Source: Thermogemmatispora sp042408735
GTDB taxonomy: Bacteria > Chloroflexota > Ktedonobacteria > Ktedonobacterales > Ktedonobacteraceae
DNA: 64,000 nucleotides
Assembly: GCF_042408735.1 (NCBI RefSeq)
Contig: NZ_JBHOQV010000187.1
Coordinates: 62,001 to 126,000 of the forward strand
Reading direction: 5' to 3'
Shown here: positions 44,790 through 53,725 of the stretch, one piece after another
Layout: the number at the start of each line of letters is the position of its first letter
Position numbering within the stretch: position 1 is the stretch's first letter
Notes under the pieces: model-generated
Databases searched by the model: none
Told to the model about the DNA's origin: nothing
The model's input: the letters and a program-made list of their open reading frames with translations, nothing else
Position numbers and translations under genes: made by a program

Positions 44790-46034
44790 ATGCGACTGGC
44801 GCTGATTGCCCCCTGGGTGGTGGCGCCGCCGATCGTTGGTGGGCTGCAGATCCGCTTTTATCAGCTTCAGTCTTTGCTGGCGCGCCTGGCGGGGAAGCAG
44901 GGGCTGGCGGTCTGGGACCTGCGCGAGGGCGGCCCCGTCTCGCTCGAGGAGCTGCCGCCTTCCGATCCGCGCCGTCCCGAGCTGGCCGCCTTTGTGCCTC
45001 CGCGTGGCGTCCGCGCTCTGGGGCTGCGCTTGCTCCACCTGTGGCCAGGCTATGTGGCTTCCTCTCTGGCCGACCAGCGTCGGCGCCTGCTGGACTGGCT
45101 GGGGCGGGAGCAGGTGACGCATGTGGTGCTGGTGCATCCCTATGCCAGCGAGCTGGCGCCGATCTTGAAGCGGCGCGGGCTGCGCGTCTTTATCGATTGC
45201 CATAATGTGGAGAGCGAGCTGGCGCTGCAGTTGGCGGAGCTGGCTGGCTCGCCGCGCGAGGCGGAGGAGGCGCGCTTGCGCTATCTGGTCTTTCGGCGGC
45301 GCGAGCGCCGCTGCTTTCCCGCCGCCGATGAGGTCTGGCTGCCGTCGGAGGAGGACGTCAGCCGCCAGCGCCAGGTCTGCTCGCCGGCTCCCGCCCTGCG
45401 GCTGCGGGTTGTGCCGAATGCCCTCGATCTGCGTCAGTACGAGCCGCCTCGAGAGCTGGCGTCACTCGCAGGCGAGGAGGAGGCGCTCGATATCGTCTAT
45501 CCGGCGGAGTTCGGCTATGGTCCCAATGTCGAGGCGGCGGCCCTGCTGAGTGAGCACATCCTGCCCGCCGTGCGCCGTCATTGTCCGCGGGCGCGACTGG
45601 TGCTGGTTGGGCGCGATCGCTATGGGTTGGTAGCCCGCTTGCGCAAGGAGCCGGAGGTCCTGGTTACCGACACCGTGCCGGACGTGCGACCGTATCTGGC
45701 GCGGGCGGCGGTGGTGCCGGTGCCGCTGCGACATGGTTCGGGGACCCGCTATAAGATCCTGGAGGCTTTGGCGCTGGAGCGGGCCGTGGTGACGACGCCG
45801 CGCGGGGCTGAGGGGCTGGCCTTGCGCGATGGTGAGCATGTGGTGGTGCGCGAGCTGGAGGATTTCGCTGAGGCGATCGTGACCCTGCTGCGCGATCGGC
45901 ACCTGGCGCGCCAGCTTGGGCGCAACGGACGGCGCCTGGTCGAGGAGCGCTATTCCTGGGAGGCTTTGGAACCTGTGCTGCGCACGGCCCTGACCGCGTG
46001 TCGCTCGCTGTCGGGGCGGAGTGGTGCTTGTTGA
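44790..46034 (+). CDS. GT4-type glycosyltransferase
   Basis: The 414-residue protein begins with a short strand (MRLALIAPW) and GGLQIRFYQL, as in GT-B enzymes. The middle has the DCHNVESELA segment typical of sugar transferases in polysaccharide synthesis. The C-terminal half has HGSGTRYKILEALALERAVVTT, where the Lys and Glu bind the donor sugar nucleotide, and GAEGLALRDGEHVVV. The target could be cell-surface glycan or a glycolipid. GAGG lies five bases before ATG 44790. Its stop codon overlaps the likely promoter of the next gene. Confidence 0.88.
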   Translation: MRLALIAPWVVAPPIVGGLQIRFYQLQSLLARLAGKQGLAVWDLREGGPVSLEELPPSDPRRPELAAFVPPRGVRALGLRLLHLWPGYVASSLADQRRRLLDWLGREQVTHVVLVHPYASELAPILKRRGLRVFIDCHNVESELALQLAELAGSPREAEEARLRYLVFRRRERRCFPAADEVWLPSEEDVSRQRQVCSPAPALRLRVVPNALDLRQYEPPRELASLAGEEEALDIVYPAEFGYGPNVEAAALLSEHILPAVRRHCPRARLVLVGRDRYGLVARLRKEPEVLVTDTVPDVRPYLARAAVVPVPLRHGSGTRYKILEALALERAVVTTPRGAEGLALRDGEHVVVRELEDFAEAIVTLLRDRHLARQLGRNGRRLVEERYSWEALEPVLRTALTACRSLSGRSGAC

Positions 46035-46057
46035 CATGACTTGGCATCTGTTATAAT
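46031..46057 (+). promoter_or_regulatory. Promoter of the DUF4388 gene
   Basis: A perfect TTGACA (46031-46036) and a perfect TATAAT (46052-46057) are separated by 15 bases, shorter than the usual 17. The -35 overlaps the stop codon of the GT4 gene. Confidence 0.55.
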
Positions 46058-46159
46058 GCACCAGGTGTACTCTTCGTAGCATCAGGCAGACATGGGGCGC
46101 TGGCTGGCCGGCGGGACCGAGTGTCGGAAGAGGTTGGTGAGTGGGTTGGTTGGTTGATG

Positions 46160-46190
46160 TGGTGCGGTGCGGTGCGGCGCGGTGCGGTGG
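46160..46190 (+). repeat. GGTGC pentanucleotide tract in a leader
   Basis: Imperfect copies of GGTGC/GGCGC run for about 30 bases, 27 bases before the DUF4388 start codon. A TGGT/TGGG-type tract precedes it. Copy changes here could alter leader folding. Confidence 0.5.
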
Positions 46191-46216
46191 CGGCAAGTCC
46201 CATTCGAGGGGGAAGT

Positions 46217-47482
46217 ATGACGACGAATACCAGACTCTTGCAGGGGTCGCTGAGAGATTTCGGGCTGGTTGAAATTCTGCAGATGATGGAGCTGGGGTCG
46301 GCGACGGGTGCCTTGCACTTGAAGCATGAGCAGGGGCGAGTCGGTATTCTCTATTTTAGCGATGGCAAGATCGCCAACTGCTCTGAGCTGGATCCCTGCG
46401 CGCTGACCCTGGGCGATGTGCTCCAGCAATTGGGCATGGCCACCTTTATGGAGGTGGAGGCCGCCTTCAGCCAGCAGTTGCAGGACGCCCTCGGGCGCCG
46501 CATCGGCGAACGCCTGATTGCCATGCGGGTCATCACTGAGCAGCAGCTCTATGAGGCCCTGCGCACTAAGGCCCTCTGGACGGCGCGCGAGCTGGCGCTC
46601 TGGCGGGAAGGCTCTTACGAGTTCATTACCAGTCCCAAGAAGCAGGCTTTTCTGCCGTATGGGGAGCAGTCGCTTGACCTGGAGATTGTGCGCGTGACGA
46701 TGGAGATGGTGCGCTACGCCGATGAGTGGGAGCAGCTCCGGCTCTACCTGCCCAATGGAATGCGCACCCGGCTCCAGTTGGTGCCGACGATCCCTTACCC
46801 GTTGAGCTTCAACGGGCGGGTGATCGAGGTGCTGCAGCGGGTGACGACCCATCGCTGGGTGCGCAAGATCGCCACTGGCCTGCGCCGGCCCGAGCTGGAG
46901 GTGGCCCGCGATCTGGCGACGCTCGTCCAGCAGCGCCTGATTGTTCCGCTGCCCGAGGAGCCGCATCCTCCCGCGCGTGGCGCGCGCACGGTGCGCCTCC
47001 CTGGCCCCGCCGAGCGGATGCGCATGGAGAGCTTCGAGCTGCTGAATCTGATCAGCCGCATGGAGCAGGATTGGTATAAGCGCAAGAGTCCGGTGGAGCA
47101 GTTGCCGGCCCTGGTGCACTATATCAACTGGACGATGGAGGCCCTGGCCGAAACCTGCCGCGCTAATGGGACGGAGCTGGACCCCAATACGCTGGAGGCG
47201 CTGCTGACGCGCGAGCGTCTGCGCTACATGGGGAACTATAAGTTCATTATCCAGAATAATCGCATCGATGTGGAGAATTTCACGGCCCTCTGCCACGAGG
47301 TCCTGCATGGCGATCTGCAGCGCTCCAAGGAGTTCTACGAAGAGGCCCTCTCGGTCCTCTCGCGTATCCTGCGTGTGATCTTCGAGACGATTAATTCGCG
47401 CGTGGCCTCGCTCTATGAGCGGCTGGAGAATCAAGAGGTCTGGGAGGCCTTCTTCTCGCTCTTTGAGCCTCCCCAGAATTGA
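46217..47482 (+). CDS. DUF4388 (PatA N-terminal-like) domain protein
   Basis: The N-terminal 110 residues match DUF4388: LLQGSLRDFGLVEILQMMELGSATGALHL, then GRVGILYFSDGKIANC. This domain often appears in regulatory proteins with response-regulator or kinase domains. The remaining 300 residues form a helical region without a named domain (VRKIATGLRRPELEVARDLATLVQQ, then KFIIQNNRIDVENF and YEEALSVLSRILRVIFETI). GAGGGGGAAG precedes ATG 46217, which also places the start at the DUF4388 domain. A signalling role is likely; the input and output are unknown. Confidence 0.87.
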   Translation: MTTNTRLLQGSLRDFGLVEILQMMELGSATGALHLKHEQGRVGILYFSDGKIANCSELDPCALTLGDVLQQLGMATFMEVEAAFSQQLQDALGRRIGERLIAMRVITEQQLYEALRTKALWTARELALWREGSYEFITSPKKQAFLPYGEQSLDLEIVRVTMEMVRYADEWEQLRLYLPNGMRTRLQLVPTIPYPLSFNGRVIEVLQRVTTHRWVRKIATGLRRPELEVARDLATLVQQRLIVPLPEEPHPPARGARTVRLPGPAERMRMESFELLNLISRMEQDWYKRKSPVEQLPALVHYINWTMEALAETCRANGTELDPNTLEALLTRERLRYMGNYKFIIQNNRIDVENFTALCHEVLHGDLQRSKEFYEEALSVLSRILRVIFETINSRVASLYERLENQEVWEAFFSLFEPPQN

Positions 47483-47626
47483 GCCGCTCCTGGTCAGCCG
47501 TGGGCAAGGGAAGAAGGGAGCAGGGGCAGACGAACGATGGACTGTCGACTGTGGGTTCAGGCTGGGGCAGCGAGCGAGCTGGCCTGGCGGCTGAGGCGCC
47601 TTCCGACCCGCGGGGGCGCGATCGGG

Positions 47627-47643
47627 AGCCTGGTCGCCAGGCT
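47627..47643. terminator. Small hairpin between convergent genes
   Basis: AGCCTGG-TCG-CCAGGCT is a perfect 7-base stem with a 3-base loop between the DUF4388 and aldehyde dehydrogenase genes. It has no U-tract. Confidence 0.35.
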
Positions 47644-47682
47644 GCTCGCTCGCTGGGCTGGTCTGCCGTGCCGCGGCGAGGG

Positions 47683-49179
47683 CTAGTCGTAGACCACGGC
47701 GACGGTCTTCACTTCGCTGAAGTCGGCGACGGCGTTCGGCCCCAGTTCGCGGTGGCCGTTGCCGCTGGCCTTCATGCCGCCGAAGGGCATGTGGATCTCC
47801 GAGCGGGTGGTGGGAGCGTTGATGTAGATCAACCCGGACTGGATGTCGCGCATGGCGCGGAAGGTGTAGTGGGTGCTGCGCGTGAAGATGGCCGTTGAGA
47901 GGCCGTAGATGGTGTTGTTGGCGACGGCGATGGCCTCCTCGTAGGTGTCGACTGGGATGATGGAGACGAAGGGACCGAAGATCTCTTCGCGGGCGATGCG
48001 CATCTCCGGCCGGACCTCGCCGAAGATGGTCGGCTGGTAGAAGGCCCCGTCGCTGTATTCGCCCTCGTGCAGGGGATGGCCGCCATAGAGCAGCCTGGCC
48101 CCCTCGCGCTTGCCCACTTCGGTGTACTCGTGCACGGCTTGGACCCGTCCCCGATTGACCAGGGGTCCCATCTCGACGTCCTCGCGCAGGCCGTCGCCGA
48201 TGCGCAGGCTGGCGGCGGCCTCGATCAGGCGATGGCTGAATTCGGCCACACCGGGTCGCTGGACGATGACGCGGCTGGTGGCCGTGCAGCGCTGACCGGT
48301 GGTGCCGAAGGCTCCCAGGGCCACGCTGGCGACGGCCCGCTCCAGGTCGGCGTCTTCCAGGACAATGACGGCGTTCTTGCCGCCCAGCTCCAGGGCGCAG
48401 CGGCGCAGGTCACGCCCGCACAGCTCGGCGACGCGCCGCCCGACCTCGGTCGAGCCGGTCAGCGAGATCATGTTGACGTCGGGATGGCTGGCCAGGGCTT
48501 CGCCCAGGCTGCCGCCAGGACCGGTGATGACGTTGAAGAGGCCGTCGGGAAGGCCGGCCTCCTGCAGGATCTGGGCGAGCTTGAGGGCCAGCAGGGGGGT
48601 GTCACTGGCCGGCTTCAGGACAACGGCGTTGCCGGCCTGCAGGGCGGGAAAGGTTTTCCAGGCGGGAATGGCCAGGGGAAAGTTCCAGGGCGTGATAAGC
48701 CCCACGACGCCCAGCGGCTGGCGCACGGTCAGATAGAGCTTGCCGCGCTGGGCCGAGGGGACGGTCTCTCCTTCCGCCCGCCAGCCATCGCTGGCGATGT
48801 AGCGGGCGACGTCGATGGCCGTCTGGACCTCTCCGCGCGCTTCGCTGAGGATCTTGCCCATCTCGCGCGTCATGAGGATGGCCAGCTCTTCTTTGCGCGT
48901 CTCGAGTAGCTGGGCCGCCTGCAGCAGGACGGCGGCACGCTGGGGGGCCGGCGTGGCCGCCCAGGCCGGTTGGGCCTGGCGCGCGGCCCGCACCGCTTCC
49001 TCAAGGTCGGCGACGCTCGACTGCTGGTAGTAGCCGATGATTTCGGAGAGGTGGGCCGGGTTGGTGCTGGCGAAGGTTGCTCCACTGGCCGAGGGGCGCC
49101 ACTGGCCGCCGATGAAGTTGTAGAAGACCGGCGGCTCGGTGCTCGCCGGAAGGTCTCTCTGCAGGTCTGACTGAGTCAT
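47683..49179 (-). CDS. Aldehyde dehydrogenase, NAD(P)-dependent
   Basis: The enzyme oxidises aldehydes to acids. The 498 residues contain the NAD-binding region TPWNFPLAIPAWKTFPAL, SLTGSTEVGRRVA, the catalytic Glu in ALELGGKNAVIV and the catalytic Cys in TTGQRCTATSR, plus the C-terminal AIFTRSTHYTF and EIHMPFGGMKASGNGHREL. The pattern is closest to semialdehyde/betaine-type ALDHs. ATG 49179 was chosen because GAGGAG lies about 11 bases upstream and the ALDH fold begins soon after; the frame stays open 71 codons upstream with low-complexity sequence. Confidence 0.94.
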   Translation of the reverse strand: MTQSDLQRDLPASTEPPVFYNFIGGQWRPSASGATFASTNPAHLSEIIGYYQQSSVADLEEAVRAARQAQPAWAATPAPQRAAVLLQAAQLLETRKEELAILMTREMGKILSEARGEVQTAIDVARYIASDGWRAEGETVPSAQRGKLYLTVRQPLGVVGLITPWNFPLAIPAWKTFPALQAGNAVVLKPASDTPLLALKLAQILQEAGLPDGLFNVITGPGGSLGEALASHPDVNMISLTGSTEVGRRVAELCGRDLRRCALELGGKNAVIVLEDADLERAVASVALGAFGTTGQRCTATSRVIVQRPGVAEFSHRLIEAAASLRIGDGLREDVEMGPLVNRGRVQAVHEYTEVGKREGARLLYGGHPLHEGEYSDGAFYQPTIFGEVRPEMRIAREEIFGPFVSIIPVDTYEEAIAVANNTIYGLSTAIFTRSTHYTFRAMRDIQSGLIYINAPTTRSEIHMPFGGMKASGNGHRELGPNAVADFSEVKTVAVVYD

Positions 49180-49496
49180 ATGCCATTCACTCCTCGCTGA
49201 GAGTATCGTCACTGCATGCCGTGAGAACAAGATGGGATCGGCCTCGAGCGGCTCAGCGGTCCCTGGCCGGCTGCCTGGCTCCTGGCCTGGGGCCTGGGCG
49301 AAGGCGGGTGCGGTGGCGCCGCTGGCCGCGGCCCGGATGGCGAAGGCCACGGAAGACCTTGCCTGCTGGCGAGCCTGTCGGGCGGCTGGCAACCGATCCT
49401 CATTATAGCATACCAGCCCGACCCTCTCTGGCGGCGGACCCTGACCCAGGTCCTCTCTGGCCTGAATGCTCTGGGTGTGGGGACTGGTCTTTGAAA
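49180..49496. other. Intergenic region, 317 bases
   Basis: No gene is supported. A TTATAGCATA patch near 49400-49415 might hold the minus-strand promoter of the aldehyde dehydrogenase. The TnpB remnant begins at 49497. Confidence 0.35.
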
Positions 49497-50475
49497 ATGA
49501 TGACCTCTGATGACCGGTGGATTCGTTTGGGCGGGACCGCTGACAGGAAATTGAGTCGCTCTGCCAAAGGGAGCAGGGCCGCGCGGCTGGCGGAACAGCA
49601 GGTGATTGAACGCACCGGCCCGCGCTTTCAGCGCCTCGATGAGGCTGCCTTTGCCCTGTGGAACGCGGTCAACTATCTCGTGCGCCGGTCCTTCATCTTC
49701 CAGGGCATCGGTCTCGACAACGCGCAGGTCTTCCACCGGATCAAGATGCACGAAGCCTACCAGGCCCTTCCTCGCAACGTCAGGAATCAGGTGCTTCTCC
49801 AACTGCCTCAAGCCTGAGTCAGGCCCTTTGAGACGATGAGGGCGTGGCGCGAGCTTCCCGAGCAATTCAATTCGCCGGGCGTCCGAAGCTGCCTCGCTAC
49901 CACAAACGGCGCGCCCATGTGCAGAGCAAACTTCCTCAGGCCAGCCGCCGTACCTCCCGCCAGCGTGATCGCATCACGACGAAGCGCAATCGCCGTCTGC
50001 TGGGGTACCTGCACACGGCCAGCCGTCGCATCATCGCTCTGTTGGTGTAAGAGGGCATTGGCCCGCTCATCATAGGGCAGAACCCGCTCTGGAAGCAAGA
50101 AGTGGAGATGGGGAAACGGAACAATCAACAGTTCGTGCAGATCCCCCATGCCCGCTTCGCTTCAGCGAGATGCTGACCTGCAAAGCGGAACTCGTTGGCA
50201 TCCGCGCCATCGTGACCGAAGAGAGCTACACCGGCAAAGCCAGTTTCTTGGATCGTGATCCCCTTCCGGTCTACGATCCTGCAGGCAGCGAAGAAGCGCG
50301 TTTTAGCGGCCGGCGACCCGGCCGGGCGCGATACCAGCGCCCGCGGCAAGCGCCTGATCCACGCCGATGTCGATGGGAGCTACAATAACAATAGTGGCAG
50401 AAAAGTAGTCCCGAACGCCTTTGACGTCCCAGGGATAGGGGCAGCGGCAGTTGGGCCTGGACGGCTTGCCGTCTG
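49497..50475 (+). pseudogene. TnpB (IS200/IS605 OrfB) remnant with deletion and frameshifts
   Basis: Pieces of an IS605-type TnpB nuclease follow each other in changing frames. The N-terminal part runs 49497-49817 (NYLVRRSFIFQGIGLDNAQ, YQALPRNVRNQVLLQL). Then GRPKLPRYHKRRAHVQSKLP and LHTASRRIIALLV appear in a second frame (49844-50050), followed past a stop by LIIGQNPLWKQEVEMGKRNN. VTEESYTGKASFLDRDPLP appears in a third frame near 50217-50273, and LIHADVDGSYN with KVVPNAFDVPGIG near 50355-50440. The RuvC-I segment (about 130 residues, with its Asp) is deleted between PKLPRY and HKRRAH. The RuvC-II Glu and RuvC-III Asp regions survive. No TnpA is adjacent, so the copy cannot move or cut. Confidence 0.88.
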
Positions 50476-50644
50476 AACGAGCCTATGTCATTATTTGTCT
50501 AGGGTTTCGGTACTGTGAGTGTTCTGTCTGTATAGCGCGGGAGAGGGACCGCTTGAGGGCAGCGACCGGACCATCAGGCTGTCTGCCCGGCTGCGAGGCG
50601 GCGGTTGCTGTTCCGCGCGAGAAAAAAAGAAAGGAAATGCACGC

Positions 50645-51187
50645 ATGAGCGGATCAGATACTGCAGAGCAGCGCGGCAAGGTGCAGGTCGGCGACCAGGC
50701 TCCAGATTTCACGCTGCCCGACCAGATGGGCCGCCCGGTCAGCCTGCACGACTTCATTGGGAAGTCGGTGGTCGTCCTCTACTTCTATCCCAAGGACAAT
50801 ACCCCCGGCTGCACTACCGAGGCCGTCTGCTTCCGCGATAGCTACGTAGTCTTCAAGCAGGCAGGGGCCGAGGTGATCGGCGTTAGCTCGGACTCGAGCG
50901 AGTCGCATCAGCAGTTTGCCGATCAGCATCGGCTGCCTTTCATTCTGCTGAGCGACCAGGGGGCTGCCGTACGCAAGCGCTATGGCGTGCCGACCACCTT
51001 CGGCTTGCTGCCGGGGCGCGTGACCTATATTATCGACAGGCGCGGCGTGGTGCGCCACATATTCTCCTCGCAGTTCAATCCCGAAAAGCATGTTGAGGAG
51101 GCCCTGAACATCGTGCGGGCCTTGCAGAGCGAGGAGGGATCGCAGACCTCCCAGGCCGCCGCTGAGCCGGCTCACGGAGAGGCCTGA
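50645..51187 (+). CDS. bcp: Thiol peroxidase, Bcp/PrxQ-type peroxiredoxin
   Basis: The enzyme reduces hydroperoxides using thioredoxin. The 180-residue protein has VGDQAPDFTLPDQMGRPV, the peroxidatic Cys56 in YPKDNTPGCTTEA, and a second Cys at position 62. In most PrxQ proteins the resolving Cys is five residues after the first (CTxEAC); here the order is CTTEAVC, so it is shifted by one. The C-terminus is a Ser/Gln/Ala tail. The start at 50645 is the first ATG before the fold; AAAGGA lies upstream. It stands alone after the TnpB remnant. Confidence 0.92.
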   Translation: MSGSDTAEQRGKVQVGDQAPDFTLPDQMGRPVSLHDFIGKSVVVLYFYPKDNTPGCTTEAVCFRDSYVVFKQAGAEVIGVSSDSSESHQQFADQHRLPFILLSDQGAAVRKRYGVPTTFGLLPGRVTYIIDRRGVVRHIFSSQFNPEKHVEEALNIVRALQSEEGSQTSQAAAEPAHGEA

Positions 51188-51200
51188 GCGCGGACCGAGG

Positions 51201-51240
51201 GCCTGGCTGGCGGGCTGATCGATCGGCCCACCAGCCAGGC
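51201..51240. terminator. Long terminator hairpin between convergent genes
   Basis: GCCTGGCTGG (51201-51210) pairs perfectly with CCAGCCAGGC (51231-51240); inside, GGGC (51212-51215) pairs with GCCC (51226-51229) after one C/A mismatch. It lies between the convergent peroxiredoxin and DUF4177 genes. There is no U-tract. Confidence 0.6.
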
Positions 51241-51401
51241 AGGAGCCAGGGGAGGCCAGACGAAGAGGGCGCGGTCCGCTCGCTCCTCTCTTCGGCGACC
51301 TGCTCAGGGCAGGTGCGCCTGAAGAAGGCTGGGCCGCGCCCTGCTTGTGCCCATTGCGCCCAAGGGCAGCACAAGGGGGGAAAGGAAGGACAAACGATGA
51401 C

Positions 51402-51701
51402 TCAGGCCGTCTCGATGGTCGGGCTGCCGCTGCTTGGCTCGACGCGCGGCTGCTCGCTGGCAGCGGGGGCCGACTCGCTATAATCGCCTTCCTGGGCGGG
51501 ACGCTTGAAAACGTAGTAGGCCGACGTCGAGGTCAGGGGCTGGATGCCGACCAGCTCCCAGCCCTCGCGGCCCAGGCTGCTCAGGTAGCGGCGCACGAAG
51601 GCGCTGCGTCGCTCGTTACCGATCAGGGTCTCCAGACCTTCGCAGGAGATGCGTCCGCGGGTATCAATATAGGCCACCTTATAGGCCCACTGCTGTGGCA
51701 T
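51402..51701 (-). CDS. DUF4177-like small protein
   Basis: The 99-residue protein reads MPQQWAYKVAYIDTRG, then a helix, then LSSLGREGWELVGIQPLTSTSAYYVFKRP. The GWELVG and YYVFKR motifs fit the DUF4177 family of small alpha/beta proteins of unknown role. A disordered Ser/Glu-rich tail of about 25 residues follows. AAGGAG lies eight bases before ATG 51701; the frame is open upstream, but that part is low-complexity and lacks a ribosome site. Confidence 0.82.
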   Translation of the reverse strand: MPQQWAYKVAYIDTRGRISCEGLETLIGNERRSAFVRRYLSSLGREGWELVGIQPLTSTSAYYVFKRPAQEGDYSESAPAASEQPRVEPSSGSPTIETA

Positions 51702-52254
51702 AGCGCTTACTCCTTTCAGCTTGCTCGCGGGACCCGGCCCGGGCGGGCAGGCTGAGGCCAGGCCGGAGGCGACGAGCGCGGCGCTCAGGGTTGAGCGTGG
51801 CGGAAGATGCGCGCGGCCCGGCTGACTGGCTGGTTTTTCGGCTGACAAAGGGCGGGGGCAGATGCGCGCGCGATCCGTGGCGATCGAGCCAGACCGGGAC
51901 CTTGAAGCCACGTCCGGTGGTCTTCCTGGCGGTGGGCAGACCGGAGCTGTCTGACGCCTCGCACGCCTCTGTCAGAGAGTGGGGTCTGCCCGCCAGACAC
52001 CGGAACCTGCCGGGTTCCACAATGCAGCAGGCTCCGGGTAGGTGGCCGGGCGAGGCGCGATCCCACGGATCTCTCCGCCCAAGAGACAGTATAGCCTCCT
52101 TTGGGGCGGGGCGCACCGTCAGAAGCGAGAGGAGCGAGGCCGGGAAAATGCCCAGGGTCACAACCTGTGCAAACGACCAGGGAGAAAGCGCCGGCCGGCG
52201 TCTGTCCGACCCGCGCGCCGGTTGGAACCCGCCTCGGGGCGGTGGCGGGCGAGA
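51702..52254. other. Intergenic region, 553 bases
   Basis: No convincing gene or structured RNA was recognised. It holds the end of the minus-strand histidine kinase transcript and the promoter of the DUF4177 gene. Confidence 0.4.
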
Positions 52255-53034
52255 CTAAGAGGGCAGTGGGAGATCCAGGGAGAAGGTGGTGCCCTGATCC
52301 TCGGCGCCGGGGCGCTCCAGGCGCAGCGTCCCGCCGTGGGCCTCGACGATGCTCTTGGTAATGTAGAGACCCAGCCCCGACCCCTGGCGGCTGCGCGCCG
52401 TCTGGAGGCGCACGTAAGGACGGAAGATGCTGTTGATCTCGCCCGCCGGGATCACGCGCCCCACGTTGTGGACGCTCACGCGCACCAGATGCTCGTCCGG
52501 CTGGCTCACGCGGACCGTGATAGTGGTGTGCTCGTCGGAGTACTTGATGGCGTTGTCCAGCAGGTTGCCGATGGCCTGCTGCAGGCGCTCGCCGTCCCAG
52601 CGGCCCACGAGCGGCACCTCGGGAGCCTCAACCTCGATGCGATGATAGGGAGCCAGCGGGCGGAACTGCTCGACCAGCTCGCGGATCAGGGCGACAATGT
52701 CGCACTCGGCCAGCAGCAGCTTGAACTGACCGGTGGACAGATAGGAGGCGTCGAGCAGATCGTTGACCAGCCGCTTCAGGCGCTGGGCCTGGCCGATAAT
52801 AATGGCTGTGCCGCGCTCGATGGTCTCGCGGCGGCAGTTGGGGCGGGCGATCATCCGGGCATAGTTGATGATAGGAGCAAGGGGGCCACGTAGCTCATGG
52901 GCGATCATGTCGATAAACTGCTCTTTGCGCGCTAACTCCTCTTGAAGGAGGAGATTGGCGCGGGTCAACTCATCTACTTGTTGCTGCAGCGCCCTGACAA
53001 CCTCTTCCTGCGACTGCTTGCGGTGAGCTCGCAT
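52255..53034 (-). CDS. Soluble sensor histidine kinase
   Basis: The 259-residue kinase has a short N-terminal coiled coil (EEVVRALQQQVDELTRANLLLQEELARKEQF), the HisKA phosphoacceptor in IAHELRGPLAPI, and the HATPase domain with N box IGNLLDNAIKYS and G box SGLGLYITKSIVEAHGG. It has no membrane segment, PAS or GAF domain, so it either senses in the cytoplasm through the coiled coil or acts with a partner. No response regulator is adjacent, making it an orphan kinase. AGGGAGG lies eight bases before the ATG. Confidence 0.92.
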   Translation of the reverse strand: MRAHRKQSQEEVVRALQQQVDELTRANLLLQEELARKEQFIDMIAHELRGPLAPIINYARMIARPNCRRETIERGTAIIIGQAQRLKRLVNDLLDASYLSTGQFKLLLAECDIVALIRELVEQFRPLAPYHRIEVEAPEVPLVGRWDGERLQQAIGNLLDNAIKYSDEHTTITVRVSQPDEHLVRVSVHNVGRVIPAGEINSIFRPYVRLQTARSRQGSGLGLYITKSIVEAHGGTLRLERPGAEDQGTTFSLDLPLPS

Positions 53035-53073
53035 GCGTGTGGCCTCCCTACTCGCTCGGTGGCTAATACATCG

Positions 53074-53089
53074 TTAAGTATACACTTAA
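53074..53089. promoter_or_regulatory. Inverted repeat over the histidine kinase promoter
   Basis: TTAAGT and ACTTAA flank a 4-base centre. On the minus strand the segment contains TATACT, a likely -10 for the kinase gene about 40 bases downstream, so a bound regulator would cover the promoter. Confidence 0.45.
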
Positions 53090-53250
53090 TCCACGTGGCC
53101 GGCGGTTCCAGCGGAAGCCACTGGGAATTTTGGGGGAGAGAAAAGGGCAAGCGCAAGGCTTCCGCTCGTGCAAAGGAGGCGCGCCGCTGTCAAGAGGGGC
53201 AGGCAAGCCTGAGAGCCTGCTGCCTCTCGACAGCCGCTGCGCTGGTTCGC

Positions 53251-53466
53251 TTACTCCTTGGGAATCAGTCCCAGTCTGCGCAGCGCATCCATCGTTGCCC
53301 AGTCCAGTTGAGAGTAGTCGAAGTCGGGACCAGCATGGGCGATCAACTCGCGCAGTCGCTCGTACTGCTTCTGGCGCATCTGAGGATCTCGCGCCAACAC
53401 GTACTGAGAGAAGGTGATTTCGATCTGCCGCCGCTGCAAAGCGACCAGAGGCGATTCTTCGGCCAT
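53251..53466 (-). CDS. Small hypothetical protein
   Basis: The 71-residue protein is helical and charged (MAEESPLVALQRRQIEITFSQYVLA, then RQKQYERLRELIAHAG and WATMDALRRLGLIPKE). No domain is recognised. AAGGGAG lies about ten bases before the ATG and the composition is protein-like, which supports a real gene. A longer overlapping frame (53063-53491) on the same strand has low-complexity sequence and was not preferred. Function unknown. Confidence 0.65.
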   Translation of the reverse strand: MAEESPLVALQRRQIEITFSQYVLARDPQMRQKQYERLRELIAHAGPDFDYSQLDWATMDALRRLGLIPKE

Positions 53467-53725
53467 GTCTTGTGCGCTCCCTTCCTGACATGAGCTGAGA
53501 TAAGACGAGAGGTGCTTGCCTTCTTGCCTGCCGGCCTGGCTTCCTGCCTGACTCCCTGCCCTACCCTGCCCAGGAACCCGATCCTGAGCCTGGTTCGGGA
53601 GCCGCCTCGCTCGCTTGCTCGCACGCTCAGGGGCCGCGCAGCAGCGTCGGGGCCGTCTCTAGCCAGAAAGGCGGCCTGCCCACCTCGTCTCTGGCCGGGC
53701 GAGGGCTGGGCTGACCCCCGCTGGC

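Noticed and set aside
46082..47434. Open frame of 450 codons on the minus strand
   Set aside because: It is antisense to the DUF4388 gene, which has a recognised domain and a ribosome site; the minus-strand translation has no domain and a His/Gln/Arg-rich composition typical of shadow frames in GC-rich DNA.
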